This document shows, in pieces, positions 8,354 to 17,217 of a DNA stretch of 64,000 bases. Position numbers and translations under genes: made by a program. Source of the stretch: SAR116 cluster alpha proteobacterium HIMB100. GTDB taxonomy: Bacteria; Pseudomonadota; Alphaproteobacteria; Puniceispirillales; Puniceispirillaceae. The stretch lies in the NCBI GenBank assembly GCA_000238815.2, contig AFXB01000007.1, positions 21,336 through 85,335 of the forward strand, in the 5' to 3' direction. The first letter of the stretch is position 1. Every line of letters starts with the position of its first letter. The notes under the pieces are model-generated. The model was not told where the DNA came from and did not search any database. It saw only the letters and a list, made by a program, of their open reading frames with translations.

Positions 8354-9780
8354 GATGTCAGCTCCGGTGGCGGGGTCGCTGCTCTTGCGCCAAGCGTTTT
8401 AGCAATCTCAAATCCACCATATCCGTCAACCAGCGCCTGCTGGTCCTGATGCGCTTTCGTGTCAACAGCCTCAGGGTGACAGATGGCTGTCAATTCGGCA
8501 TATAAATCCGCTTTCACATTGCTAAAGGCCTCTTGTTCAGCCAGATTGGTTAGCTCCTCAGGATCTGCCTTCAAATCGAAAAGCTCTGGGGCAAAGCCAA
8601 CATAATGGATCAGTTTAAACTGGCCTTTTCTCAGCATAAACCCACCGGAAACCGCTCCGACAGCGTGATACTCGCTAAACACAGCCCTGTCCTCATCTTC
8701 TGGCTGCTGACAGATGTCACGAAGAGACTGGCCAACTGTTGCACTCAGCGCTGGCAGCTCAAATGTATCAGGAATCGTTGCTGAAATATCCAGCAAACTA
8801 ACCGGTGTGTTACAAACACCAGCCGGAATGCCGGGGCCTGACAGGATCAGTGGTATAGATACAGATTCCTGATATAAATTTGATTTTCCCCACAGGCCAC
8901 GTGCACCAATATTATCGCCATGGTCACTGGAATAGATAATATCTGTGGTTTCACGAAGCCCCGTCGCCTCCAGCTTTGTGAGTATCTCTCCAATATTATG
9001 ATCCAGCCAACTCACCAGCCCATAGTAAGCAATAAAGGCACGACGGCGTTCATTTTCATCTGTGAAGGTTGCTTCTGTATCCATCAATGCATTTTGCTTT
9101 TCAATCCAGGGATGGCGTTTATATCCAGATGCAGGATGCAGTTTTGGCTCGGGAAATTCAATATCCTCATAAAGGCTGTAAAACGGGTCTGGACAAACCA
9201 GCGGGAAATGTGGGGCAACCAATCCCACATATAAACACCACCCCTGATCTTTATCCTTGGCCGAATCCAACCAGTCCAGTGTGCGTTTCACAACCGCGCT
9301 ATCATAATCTGTATAGCTGGAATTACCCTTGCCGATGAAATCCCCGAGCATACGGCTGGTGCTGATTAAGCGTCTGTCTTCTTGCCGGATAGAGGCCCAG
9401 ACCATACCCACCCCGTCTTTGACCATCATCGGGATATGCTCAACATCAAATCCAGCATCATCCGCCTCATCGCGATAGTGCAGTTTGCCGATTGATTCAA
9501 CCGAAATGCCTGCATCTTGCAACTGATGCCCCCACCCTTTTGGTGTTCCGGTATAAGGCATTGCATTATCCCAATGACCTGTTTTGTGGACATATTGTCC
9601 ACTTGCGAAAGCAGCTCTTGCTGGCACACATATCGGCGACGGGGTATAAGCGTTTGTGAAGCGCATACCTGATGCTGCCAGCCTGTCCAGATGAGGAGTC
9701 TGGACAAATGGATGTCCGGCACATCCCAATGCACGGGCCTGATGTTCATCAGAAAGAATAACAATTAGATTTTTGCTCAT
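8350..9780 (-). CDS. Sulfatase, formylglycine-dependent (arylsulfatase/choline-sulfatase type)
   Basis: A 476-residue type I sulfatase. The activation motif C-x-P-x-R reads SPICVPARAAFASGQ, with the Cys to be converted to formylglycine at about residue 51. Metal ligands are visible in VILSDEHQ and in YSSDHGDNIG. The next gene is coupled by a 4-bp overlap. ATG at 9780 is preferred to a TTG at 9801. No signal peptide is seen, so it probably acts in the cytoplasm after uptake of the ester. The gene lies downstream of marR and opposite a tctCBA-sulfatase arm, which argues for catabolism of an imported organosulfate. Confidence 0.88.
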   Translation of the reverse strand: MSKNLIVILSDEHQARALGCAGHPFVQTPHLDRLAASGMRFTNAYTPSPICVPARAAFASGQYVHKTGHWDNAMPYTGTPKGWGHQLQDAGISVESIGKLHYRDEADDAGFDVEHIPMMVKDGVGMVWASIRQEDRRLISTSRMLGDFIGKGNSSYTDYDSAVVKRTLDWLDSAKDKDQGWCLYVGLVAPHFPLVCPDPFYSLYEDIEFPEPKLHPASGYKRHPWIEKQNALMDTEATFTDENERRRAFIAYYGLVSWLDHNIGEILTKLEATGLRETTDIIYSSDHGDNIGARGLWGKSNLYQESVSIPLILSGPGIPAGVCNTPVSLLDISATIPDTFELPALSATVGQSLRDICQQPEDEDRAVFSEYHAVGAVSGGFMLRKGQFKLIHYVGFAPELFDLKADPEELTNLAEQEAFSNVKADLYAELTAICHPEAVDTKAHQDQQALVDGYGGFEIAKTLGARAATPPPELTS

Positions 9781-9797
9781 GGATACACTGCTCAATT

Positions 9798-10250
9798 TCA
9801 AAAATTCAAATGACCGGACTTCTCTTCCAAACGGTTCAGAAAATTGAATAGCTGTTTCAGCTCTTCGGATGTAAATCCGTTTTGAAGATGTGCCTGACGC
9901 TGCATCATAATCGGAAACATTTTATCAACTGTGTCAACGCCGGATGGTGTCAGACTGATTTTGCGCAACCGATTATCAGCTGTTGATTTGTCTGTCTGGA
10001 TAAGGCCCTTTTCCTCAAGACGTTTAATTGTGCGACTGATTTGACCTTTATCTAGTCCCATTGCCAGAAGAACATCTTTTTGCGTTTCAACCTCAGGATT
10101 ATACAGAACAGCCAAAGCACGCCACTCGCTCAGGGACAAGCTCAAATGGTCTTTAAGAAGCTCACTTGCTTGTGCGCTCAGTTTCGCCTGAAGCCGCGCA
10201 ATACGATAGGTGAGATGTTGGTTCAGATCATATATCTGGCTGTTGGTCAT
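9798..10250 (-). CDS. MarR family transcriptional regulator
   Basis: A 150-residue regulator with the MarR winged helix: LSLSEWRALAVLYNPE, then DVLLAMGLDKGQISRTIKRL as the recognition helix region, and wing residues DNRLRKISLTPSG. MarR proteins are dimeric repressors relieved by small ligands. ATG at 10250 is chosen over the TTG at 10313. It is first in the marR-sulfatase-MBL arm and divergent from tctC, with a palindrome at 10310-10326 between them, so self-control and control of the transporter arm are likely. Confidence 0.88.
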   Translation of the reverse strand: MTNSQIYDLNQHLTYRIARLQAKLSAQASELLKDHLSLSLSEWRALAVLYNPEVETQKDVLLAMGLDKGQISRTIKRLEEKGLIQTDKSTADNRLRKISLTPSGVDTVDKMFPIMMQRQAHLQNGFTSEELKQLFNFLNRLEEKSGHLNF

Positions 10251-10309
10251 AAATGTACCGCGATCTTCGTTTAGGGTATCGAGATGGTACGAATGAAAAA
10301 GTTGATTGG

Positions 10310-10326
10310 TCAACTGTTTTAGTTGA
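10310..10326. promoter_or_regulatory. Candidate MarR operator
   Basis: A perfect inverted repeat, TCAACT-GTTTT-AGTTGA, lies in the intergenic space between the divergent marR and tctC genes, 54 bp before the tctC ATG. A flanking TTGATTGGTCAA adds a third half site. The size and symmetry fit MarR-family operators. Binding by the adjacent MarR is inferred. Confidence 0.55.
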
Positions 10327-10379
10327 CTTATCCGCAGACCGGCGGTTGAATTTGGAAGGTTCTTATCTGGGAGGATATT

Positions 10380-11327
10380 ATGAGACGATTAGTAATTGCA
10401 CTGGCTGCGCTGATTGGCGTTATGGGCGGCGCTGCTTCTGCGGTGGCTGAATGGCAGCCATCTGGCCCTATCAAGCTGGCCATTGCCTTTGCTGCAGGCG
10501 GCGGGGCTGACACCATTTCTCGCCAAATTGCAGATGAGCTGCAAAAACGCAAAGGCTGGGAAATCATTCCACAACAAATCACTGGCGGTGGTGGTGCCAA
10601 ATTGGCAGCAGCGCTGAAAGATGAGCCAAATGATGGCACAACAATCGGCATGGTGGTCACCGAAACATACGGCTATAACATGGTCGCAAACCCAAAGGCT
10701 GGCTTCAGCCAGGCAGATATGACACCGATCACCACAGTCGCAGCGTTTCAGATGGGTGTGGTCGCGAAATCTGACAAAGGCTGGAAGACCTTTGCTGATG
10801 TTGTCGCTGCCGGCAAATCTGGTGAAAAATTACGGTTCGGAACAATGTCTCCGAAACTTGCTGACCTGGCGTTTTTGATCGGTGAAGCAAATGGTATTGA
10901 CTTTAACATCATCGAAGTTAAAGGCGGCAAAGCTGTCATGAATGGCGTGAATGCAGGTGATATGGATTTAGGCTTCATGGCAGGCATTCAAAGAAAGGGC
11001 GTAGCGTCTGGCGATCTTGTAAATTTGGCCTCTGCTATGTCTATGCCTCTGAAACAAACGCCTGATGCACCGCTCATGGCTGACATTGGTGTGAAGTTTA
11101 ATGCTGACGGGTATTTCCTGTTCGTCGGCCCAGCTGGCATGGATAGTGAAGCGCGCAAGGCGATCTCAGAGGCTATTGCAGAGATTGTTAAAGATGAAAG
11201 CACAAAGGCTGGTGGGATCATCAAAAAGGCGTTTGGCGGCCATGCGGTCATCAGCGGTCCTGAACTTGATCAGCTGTTGGTAATTGAAGCAGCCTCAGCT
11301 GAATCGCTGATGATGGCTGTTCAGTAA
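10380..11327 (+). CDS. tctC: Tripartite tricarboxylate transporter substrate-binding protein (TctC)
   Basis: A 315-residue periplasmic binding protein of the Bug/TctC family. A signal peptide covers about residues 1-23 (LVIALAALIGVMGGAASAVA). The mature start WQPSGPIKLAIAFAAGGGAD is the family's typical first strand and carboxylate-binding loop. GGGAGG lies 5 nt before the ATG. It captures a carboxylated or similarly anionic solute for TctAB. It heads the tctC-tctB-tctA-sulfatase operon and is divergent from marR. A stem-loop follows the gene and may keep the binding protein more abundant than the permease. Confidence 0.92.
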   Translation: MRRLVIALAALIGVMGGAASAVAEWQPSGPIKLAIAFAAGGGADTISRQIADELQKRKGWEIIPQQITGGGGAKLAAALKDEPNDGTTIGMVVTETYGYNMVANPKAGFSQADMTPITTVAAFQMGVVAKSDKGWKTFADVVAAGKSGEKLRFGTMSPKLADLAFLIGEANGIDFNIIEVKGGKAVMNGVNAGDMDLGFMAGIQRKGVASGDLVNLASAMSMPLKQTPDAPLMADIGVKFNADGYFLFVGPAGMDSEARKAISEAIAEIVKDESTKAGGIIKKAFGGHAVISGPELDQLLVIEAASAESLMMAVQ

Positions 11328-11352
11328 GCTGAAGAAATCAATTTGATTAGCA

Positions 11353-11386
11353 AAGCCCGGTTGAGGAGAATCACTCAATCGGGCTT
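11353..11386 (+). terminator. Intercistronic stem-loop tctC/tctB
   Basis: A 13-bp stem (11353-11365 with 11374-11386, one G-U pair) and an 8-nt loop lies between tctC and tctB. There is no T-tract after it. It more likely works as an mRNA-stabilising or partial attenuating hairpin that separates the abundant binding protein from the permease genes. Confidence 0.55.
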
Positions 11387-11397
11387 AATGTCCTGTA

Positions 11398-11952
11398 ATG
11401 AACACACCTTACTATGACAGATTCATCGGTATTTTTCTCTGTGTGATATGTCTGCTGTGTCTTTTTGTGTGGATACCAGCTGACAGCGAAACCGGCTTGG
11501 TTGAAACCGTGCGCAGACGATTGATTATCGGTGATGCCCTTGCCCCTTCTGTAGCCAGCCTGTTGGGGTTGATTTGTGCTGGCCTGTTGATTTTTAAACC
11601 AAAAGCACTGCCAGACCTGAACCGCAGGGCGGTCGGCTCTGTCCTTATCTATATAGCCTGTTTCACAATTGTTCTGTATGTGATGCGCCATCTCGGCCCG
11701 ACCCTGATAGACAGCTTGCATTCACTGAATCTCATCACCTCTTCCTACCGGCCATTAAGAGCGACATTTCCTGTCAGCCAAATCAGTTTTGTTACCGCCG
11801 GCGGGATCATGATTTTCAGCCTGTCTGTCTATATTGACAAGCAGTATTCCTGGCACAGATTAGGGATCTGTTTTGCCCTGGCATTTTTGATTGCGCTTCT
11901 GTTTGACGCTCCTTTTGAAGATATATTACTGCCACCTAATGGTGATGTGTGA
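11398..11952 (+). CDS. tctB: Tripartite tricarboxylate transporter small permease subunit (TctB)
   Basis: A 184-residue inner-membrane protein with about four hydrophobic segments (first at FIGIFLCVICLLCLFVWI, last near LGICFALAFLIALLF). TctB sequences are poorly conserved; the call rests on size, topology and its place between tctC and tctA. Its stop overlaps the tctA start (TGATG), so translation is coupled. Confidence 0.85.
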   Translation: MNTPYYDRFIGIFLCVICLLCLFVWIPADSETGLVETVRRRLIIGDALAPSVASLLGLICAGLLIFKPKALPDLNRRAVGSVLIYIACFTIVLYVMRHLGPTLIDSLHSLNLITSSYRPLRATFPVSQISFVTAGGIMIFSLSVYIDKQYSWHRLGICFALAFLIALLFDAPFEDILLPPNGDV

Positions 11953-13532
11953 TGGGCTTGTTTGATCATATTCTTCTGGGTATCCAATTTGCCTTTTCAG
12001 GAACGGCCTTTTTTGGTGTTCCTGTGACCATATTAATGGTCGGCTCCGGGTTTGTATTTGGTGTTTTGGTCGGGGCGACCCCTGGCCTTGCTGGTCCGAT
12101 GGCCATGGCCATAGCCCTGCCGATCCTGATTTCCTTATTTGGCTATGAAGCTGCAGCTTTATTGCCTGTCATGGGGTTCTTATTAGGGGTTATGAAAGGT
12201 GCCACCTTAGGCGGAGCTGTTCCGGCGATCTTATTTAACACGCCGGGAACACCTGATGCGTTAATGACAACATTTGATGGCTATCCGATGACCATTAACG
12301 GAAAAGGCAGAGAAGCGCTGAAAACGGCTCATTTCGCCTCTGTTTCCGGCGATAGTTTTTCAGATATTGTTTTGTTCATCTGTGCCCCTTTCCTCGCCAT
12401 CTATGTCGAAGCTTATCTTGATTTACCCGAAAAGACCGCCTTGATTTTGCTGTCTTTGACCTTTATCGCGGCGATCATGGGACAGTCTGTCATCAAAAGT
12501 CTGATCGCCGTTGCCATGGGATTATTTGTGGCGTTTATTGGCACAGGTGAAGGGTTTTACCCGCGTCTGTCTCTTGGCATTAACGACTTAAATGGGGGCT
12601 TCCCGATTGCCATTGTCGTGCTAGGCGTCCTGGTCATTGGAGAGGTCCTGATGACCATTCACAAAGCCAGAGAAGAACAGACCAAAACCGGCCAAATAGA
12701 ACAGGTAAATTTATCAAAATCTGGCTGGTTGTCCTGGGCCAAACGAAAAGCAATGATGCCTCATATCGCGACCTCAGCTGTGATTGGGACAGGAATTGGC
12801 GCGCTTCCCGGGATTGGTTCAACAATGGCAGCTACCCTTGGCTACACCATTGGCAAACGGCGGCATCAGGCGCGAAAAACACCAGATGAAGCTGCCTTTG
12901 GACAAGGCGCCCCACAAGGAATTGCTGCTACAGAGGCTGCAAATTCAGCCGTATCCGGTGCAAATCTGATCCCGGTTCTGTCTCTTGGCATTCCAGGCAA
13001 TGCCGCCGCTGTATTCCTGATTTTGGCAATGGAATCTATTGACGGGATTAACCCCGGCCCAGGTGTATTTAAATTGCCGTCAGAAGGCACAAACCCTGAA
13101 ATGATTATGGTATTTGGCTTATTTACGCTCATGGCCCTTGCGAACCTGCTGAACTGGGTTGTGGGCATCCATATCATGCAGGCGATGTCAAATATGGCAA
13201 AGATTCCGAAACAACTTCTGATGCCAACTGTATTGCTGGTCACACTGACCGCAATATATGCAGAACATGCCTCTATGTTGGCGCTGGTCTGGCTTGTCGG
13301 TTTTGGCCTGTATGGATTTATCGTGCGGCTTTTAGGGTTTCCGATTTTGCCGTTTGTGATTGCCTTTATCCTGGCACGGCCACTTGAAAACACGGCCCGT
13401 CAGGCCTTTGCCTCAACAGGAGCAGATCCATGGTTTTTATTTTCCAGCCCGGTCGCGATTGCTTTGATGGCAGGGTGTTTTTTTGTCATATCTTTCAGTG
13501 CGTTGAGGAGATTGAAACATGACGCGTCCTAA
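11952..13532 (+). CDS. tctA: Tripartite tricarboxylate transporter large permease subunit (TctA)
   Basis: A 526-residue, roughly 11-12 helix membrane protein. Two family signatures are present: GATPGLAGPMAMAIALP near residue 40 and its second-half counterpart GIGALPGIGST, plus the block ILFNTPGTPDALMTTFDGYP. TctA forms the translocation pathway driven by an ion gradient. ATG at 11952 overlaps the tctB stop; a GTG one codon earlier is an alternative. Its last 14 bp overlap the start of the second sulfatase, making a single operon. Confidence 0.93.
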   Translation: MGLFDHILLGIQFAFSGTAFFGVPVTILMVGSGFVFGVLVGATPGLAGPMAMAIALPILISLFGYEAAALLPVMGFLLGVMKGATLGGAVPAILFNTPGTPDALMTTFDGYPMTINGKGREALKTAHFASVSGDSFSDIVLFICAPFLAIYVEAYLDLPEKTALILLSLTFIAAIMGQSVIKSLIAVAMGLFVAFIGTGEGFYPRLSLGINDLNGGFPIAIVVLGVLVIGEVLMTIHKAREEQTKTGQIEQVNLSKSGWLSWAKRKAMMPHIATSAVIGTGIGALPGIGSTMAATLGYTIGKRRHQARKTPDEAAFGQGAPQGIAATEAANSAVSGANLIPVLSLGIPGNAAAVFLILAMESIDGINPGPGVFKLPSEGTNPEMIMVFGLFTLMALANLLNWVVGIHIMQAMSNMAKIPKQLLMPTVLLVTLTAIYAEHASMLALVWLVGFGLYGFIVRLLGFPILPFVIAFILARPLENTARQAFASTGADPWFLFSSPVAIALMAGCFFVISFSALRRLKHDAS

Positions 13533-15048
13533 CATTCTGTTTATTACAGCCGACCAACAGCGCGCAGACTGTATCGGCATTGAGGGCAGAAACATCAAAA
13601 CGCCCCATCTTGATGCATTGTGTCGTGACGGGACCCGGTTCACCTCAGCCATTACCCCGTGTGTTGTCTGCCAGCCCGCCCGTGCTTCAATTCTGACCGG
13701 CCAATTGCCGCGCACGCATGGGGTTCATGATAATGGCATCGATCTCAACCCTGAAATTGGTGAAAAGGGGTTTGCGGGCACATTAAGCGCTGTTGGCTAT
13801 AATACCGGGTTTTTTGGAAAGGCTCATTTTTCCACCTATCACACTTTTGCCCCGACCGGTTCACCTGAATGTCTCCGCTCTTCAGCAGATTATCCAGACA
13901 GCTGGTTTGGTCCTTACATGGGATTCCAGCATGTTGAAATGATGCTGGTCGGCCATAACTGGTTTTTGCCCGAAAAACCACCTGCGGGTCAGCATTATGA
14001 ACGCTGGTTTTATGCAGATGGCAAAGGGGATGAAAAAAACCGCCTCTACCGGGAAAATGCGGGCGACACAAAGAACGCCGCACAAACCTGGCATTCCCGC
14101 CTGCCGGTCGCCTGGCATAACTCAACCTGGACAGCAGACAGAACCATCAACTGGTTAAAAGAACAGGCACAACAGGATAAGCCGTTTTGTGCCTGGGTCA
14201 GCTTTCCTGACCCCCATCACCCTTTTGATGCGCCAGAGCCATGGTCTCACCTTCACAAGCCGGAGAATGTTGATCTCCCTGAACACAGGCAAAGAACATT
14301 TGAAGGCCGGCCATGGTGGCATGAACAAGTGCTGACAGCAGAGCCTGCTGGCACAAAGGAAAATGCCGAAACACGTAAAGCCTATAGCCGGATATCACAT
14401 CAGTCAGATGAACAGCTGCGCGAAATTATTGCCAATACATATGGCCAGATTGCCCTTGTTGACCATCAGCTTGGGCGCATTATGGCCAGCCTGGAAGAAC
14501 TTGGCTTGGCGGAAAACACGCTTATCGTTTATGCCTCTGATCATGGTGACTGGCTCGGCGATCATGGGCTGATCCTGAAAGGACCTATGCATTATGAAGG
14601 GCTGCTTCGTGTGCCGCTGATTATGAAAGGCCCTGGCGTTCCCGCCGGACAGGTCAATGATAATCCTGTTTCTACATTGGATCTCAGTGCGACATTTGCT
14701 GATCTTGTCGGCACACAGCCCCTGCTCCGCCAGCATGGACGCAGCCTGCTGCCCTTATTGAAATACCCCGATGCGGGCCGTATATTTGCCCTTAATGAAT
14801 GGGAATTGCTACCGACTCGTGCGGGTGTTGCCCTGTCTTTGCGGACGGTAAGGACAAAGACAGCAAAAATGACAATTGACCAGATCAGCGGCGCCGGAGA
14901 GCTATATGATCTGGCAGCAGACCCCGATGAGCTGGTCAATCAGTTTGACAACCCGCAAATGCGCCCGTTGCGAGATGAGCTTATGGAAATGCTGGAGACC
15001 AGGCCGGATGATTATCTGCCTCATCAAACCCAGGTAGGTATGGCGTAA
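13519..15048 (+). CDS. Sulfatase, formylglycine-dependent
   Basis: A 509-residue type I sulfatase. The activation motif VVCQPARASILTGQLPRTHG puts the formylglycine Cys at residue 51. The metal-binding N-terminus NILFITADQQR and the later ASDHGDWLGDHG block are intact. It begins inside the end of tctA (14-bp overlap) behind GAGGAG. Lacking a signal peptide, it should act in the cytosol on the imported solute. It is only distantly like the other sulfatase at 8350-9780, so the two may remove different sulfate groups. Confidence 0.9.
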   Translation: MTRPNILFITADQQRADCIGIEGRNIKTPHLDALCRDGTRFTSAITPCVVCQPARASILTGQLPRTHGVHDNGIDLNPEIGEKGFAGTLSAVGYNTGFFGKAHFSTYHTFAPTGSPECLRSSADYPDSWFGPYMGFQHVEMMLVGHNWFLPEKPPAGQHYERWFYADGKGDEKNRLYRENAGDTKNAAQTWHSRLPVAWHNSTWTADRTINWLKEQAQQDKPFCAWVSFPDPHHPFDAPEPWSHLHKPENVDLPEHRQRTFEGRPWWHEQVLTAEPAGTKENAETRKAYSRISHQSDEQLREIIANTYGQIALVDHQLGRIMASLEELGLAENTLIVYASDHGDWLGDHGLILKGPMHYEGLLRVPLIMKGPGVPAGQVNDNPVSTLDLSATFADLVGTQPLLRQHGRSLLPLLKYPDAGRIFALNEWELLPTRAGVALSLRTVRTKTAKMTIDQISGAGELYDLAADPDELVNQFDNPQMRPLRDELMEMLETRPDDYLPHQTQVGMA

Positions 15049-15072
15049 ATCAGCAGGCAAACAGAAGAACTA

Positions 15073-15402
15073 TCAACCAGTGGTCAAATCCGGACAAAAG
15101 TTGGTCGGGACCATAAGCTTGTTGTTCTGGCGTTCAAGTGCGCCAAGCTCAGCGCTTTTCTGGACATAAGCAAGCCATTCCGGATCAGACCATAGCACAG
15201 CACGTTTTGCTTCACGGTCACCTGCATTTTCATATACCCAGATATGAACATATTCATTTGGGTCACCACTTTCTCCGCGCAGAAACGCAAGCGGTGTGCC
15301 CAGACAGCGATATTGCGGAGCTTTGCCATATTCATCATAAAGCGCAAGATGGGCATGAATTGTGCCAGGCTTACAGCGGTAGGTTCTCACATCGACTAAC
15401 AT
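15073..15402 (-). CDS. NIPSNAP family protein
   Basis: A 109-residue dimeric alpha/beta barrel protein of the NIPSNAP family: LVDVRTYRCKPGTIHAHLAL at the N-terminus and YVHIWVYENAGDREAKRAVL in the middle are typical. GGAGAAG precedes the ATG. Family members are small enzymes or accessory proteins of unclear function. It faces the sulfatase operon convergently and may belong to the same catabolic locus. Confidence 0.8.
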   Translation of the reverse strand: MLVDVRTYRCKPGTIHAHLALYDEYGKAPQYRCLGTPLAFLRGESGDPNEYVHIWVYENAGDREAKRAVLWSDPEWLAYVQKSAELGALERQNNKLMVPTNFCPDLTTG

Positions 15403-15629
15403 TTCTTATCTTCTCCGTGAATATATCTATTTTTCTTGCCCGAACAGCTCTGCCAGCCAGGCTCTGGAGCCGTAATGCAAACATCTTAGCGGCAGTGAAA
15501 TCAGACTGGCAACCCGCCTGCCCTGTCTGTGCTGGCGCCCTGTTCTATAAAGCCGGCCTTGTGCTGCAAAAACTGCATCAGTCTACTTAAAATTTGGCAG
15601 TAGAGATCAGCATAAATGAAATTTATCTT

Positions 15630-15786
15630 AGCATTGTGGGGAGCAGTCTCTCCCGGGAGGGCGCCACCCCCACACCAAATTGATAAGCAGCATGGCTATT
15701 TCCTCCCTAGACGTCGCCAAACTGCTGAACAACAAAGCCTCCGCCTCTGCTCTCCTCCACATAGATGCGGGGGCTTTGTTTTTTTC
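15630..15786 (+). ncRNA. Candidate small RNA ending in an intrinsic terminator
   Basis: In the 386-bp gap between the NIPSNAP gene and the small regulator-like gene, the plus strand shows two strong structures. The first is GTGGGG (15636-15641) with CCCCAC (15668-15673) enclosing the palindrome CTCCCGGGAG at 15650-15659. The second is a terminator at 15732-15785. No convincing ORF with a ribosome binding site accounts for a plus-strand transcript. The 5' end is a guess. The terminator may instead serve the minus-strand gene that ends at 15789. Confidence 0.35.
15732..15785 (+). terminator. Intrinsic terminator, possibly bidirectional
   Basis: ACAAAGCCTCCGC at 15732-15744 pairs with GCGGGGGCTTTGT at 15767-15779 with one wobble, followed by a run of seven T on the plus strand. 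It starts right after the stop of the minus-strand gene at 15789, where the minus-strand tail TTGTTGTTC is a weaker U-tract. Confidence 0.6.
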
Positions 15787-15788
15787 TG

Positions 15789-16286
15789 TTACATCAGATT
15801 CAAATCTGTCAGATCCCGTGACAACTTTGATAAGGTCGGCAGTTCAGACTGCAGCGACAGTGACCACCCTGGCGTTGCCACAATCCCGATATGTGATCGG
15901 CGGGAAAACACATAGGCCCTGAATTTTTTAAGCGTATCATGGCCATTATATCCGCGTTGCCGTGTTCCCGTTTCAACAGAAGAAAAGGTAGGGGCCAAAT
16001 TCCGGCGTCGACGCTCAGACTTAAAATGAACACGGAAGTAGCCAAATCCGGCCAGAAACTCACTGGCATTTTCATTGGCATCGACTTCAGCCAGAAACAA
16101 AAGCAGCAATTCTGCTGTCTTTTTGAATTCTGTAGGATGGATTTCAATATAACCGCTGCTTAACCCCCGAGAGAATTTCAGCGCCAGCTGTCCAAGTGAT
16201 AAATCATGACGCAAAAAATGATTGGCAATATCGGCGACGACCGCGTCAAACATCCATGCTGGAACATAACGATCAGCAGCAGTCAT
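15789..16286 (-). CDS. Hypothetical protein paired with a winged-helix-like gene
   Basis: A 165-residue protein I do not recognise. The N-terminal half is helical, with LRHDLSLGQLALKFSRGLSS and TAELLLLFLAEVDANENASE; the C-terminal half is basic (SERRRRNL) and includes HIGIVATPGW. No signal peptide or membrane helix is seen. Its ATG overlaps the stop of the upstream gene by 4 bp, so the two proteins are made together and may work together. A terminator follows directly. Confidence 0.6.
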   Translation of the reverse strand: MTAADRYVPAWMFDAVVADIANHFLRHDLSLGQLALKFSRGLSSGYIEIHPTEFKKTAELLLLFLAEVDANENASEFLAGFGYFRVHFKSERRRRNLAPTFSSVETGTRQRGYNGHDTLKKFRAYVFSRRSHIGIVATPGWSLSLQSELPTLSKLSRDLTDLNLM

Positions 16287-16768
16287 GGCAGCAGTTTTGA
16301 AAATTTAGTCAGAAACGGGCGCAAAAGCTTACGTTCCTCGCCGTGGATATCCCCGACAATTTTTTGGTTATGGTCTGGCGTCGGCGCATAATGAACACCG
16401 CCATCATCACCAATCCGCAGCCAGCCTGTCTCACATAAGCGTTTAACCCGACGGCGAACCGTCTCAAACGGCAAGGCGGTGGACAGGCTGATAGCGGTAA
16501 TGGTCAGCCGTTTATCCCTGGCATCCGCGTTAACATCTGCCAAACCGTCATGCCAGGCCTGAAACGCCTGTTCAAACGTGTCTGTTTCAACATCTGTCTC
16601 TATGGTGGTCACCAGCAAATGGTGCCAACAAACGACCTGGACGATAATGGCATCACTTGGGTTTCCAAAAACTTCGTTTAGCTTTCGTGTTCTGGCAATC
16701 ATCAGCATCAGCCAGTCAGGCCAGATAGCGGAGAAGTTTTCATCCAGTATTTCGTGAACATTCACCAT
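16283..16768 (-). CDS. Putative winged-helix regulator
   Basis: A 161-residue protein. Residues about 87-130 look like a winged helix: RLTITAISLSTALPFETVRR, then KRLCETGWLRI and a short beta wing GGVHYAP. The N-terminal part is helical and hydrophobic (WPDWLMLMIARTRKLNEVFG) and could be a dimerisation or ligand region. It is coupled to the downstream gene by a 4-bp overlap. The target genes are unknown; self-control is plausible. The helix-turn-helix call is by eye. Confidence 0.6.
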   Translation of the reverse strand: MVNVHEILDENFSAIWPDWLMLMIARTRKLNEVFGNPSDAIIVQVVCWHHLLVTTIETDVETDTFEQAFQAWHDGLADVNADARDKRLTITAISLSTALPFETVRRRVKRLCETGWLRIGDDGGVHYAPTPDHNQKIVGDIHGEERKLLRPFLTKFSKLLP

Positions 16769-16944
16769 TTGTTACATGCTCAAAACATCTCTTCGCTGTA
16801 TATGCTGAAACAAATTCAGAGCACTGAAAAGGCAAATTACTCATTTTGTGCACACAAATCGGGTAATCTTGTGGTTGTTTTCCCTGAAAATCGTGAAAAA
16901 CTATAGATCAGCCGGCCAGGACAAAACTGTGCAGGGGTGTGAAA

Positions 16945-17196
16945 ATGGTAAAAAAAGTCTGTTATGGTGATGAGCTGACCGAGGTGAATACAGGGCATTT
17001 GTGGCAAGTCACTGGCTTGTCACTGAAAGGCGGCCTGCCGCATTTCACGATCAGCTGCAAACATCCAGGCCGGACAGACACAGATGTGGTGCTGTGCGAA
17101 AGCGGCTTGCTGATGCGGTTCAGCAAATCAGAAAAGCTGTCACAGCCTGTCTTCTCGATTGACCGCCTTGCCCGGTTTGTGCGGCCACAGTCTTGA
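16945..17196 (+). CDS. Small hypothetical protein
   Basis: An 83-residue protein with many short beta-like stretches (GHLWQVTGLSLKGGLPHFTI) and no membrane segment. AGGGG lies 7 nt before ATG 16945, which is preferred to the in-frame GTG at 16939. I do not recognise the family. It is divergent from the regulator-like pair and convergent with the 28-residue membrane ORF. Confidence 0.55.
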   Translation: MVKKVCYGDELTEVNTGHLWQVTGLSLKGGLPHFTISCKHPGRTDTDVVLCESGLLMRFSKSEKLSQPVFSIDRLARFVRPQS

Positions 17197-17217
17197 TAGT
17201 GATGTGGTTGTACAGGC

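Noticed and set aside
15680..15922. 80-residue plus-strand ORF
   Set aside because: It runs through the terminator stem and into the antisense of a better-supported gene, with no ribosome binding site.
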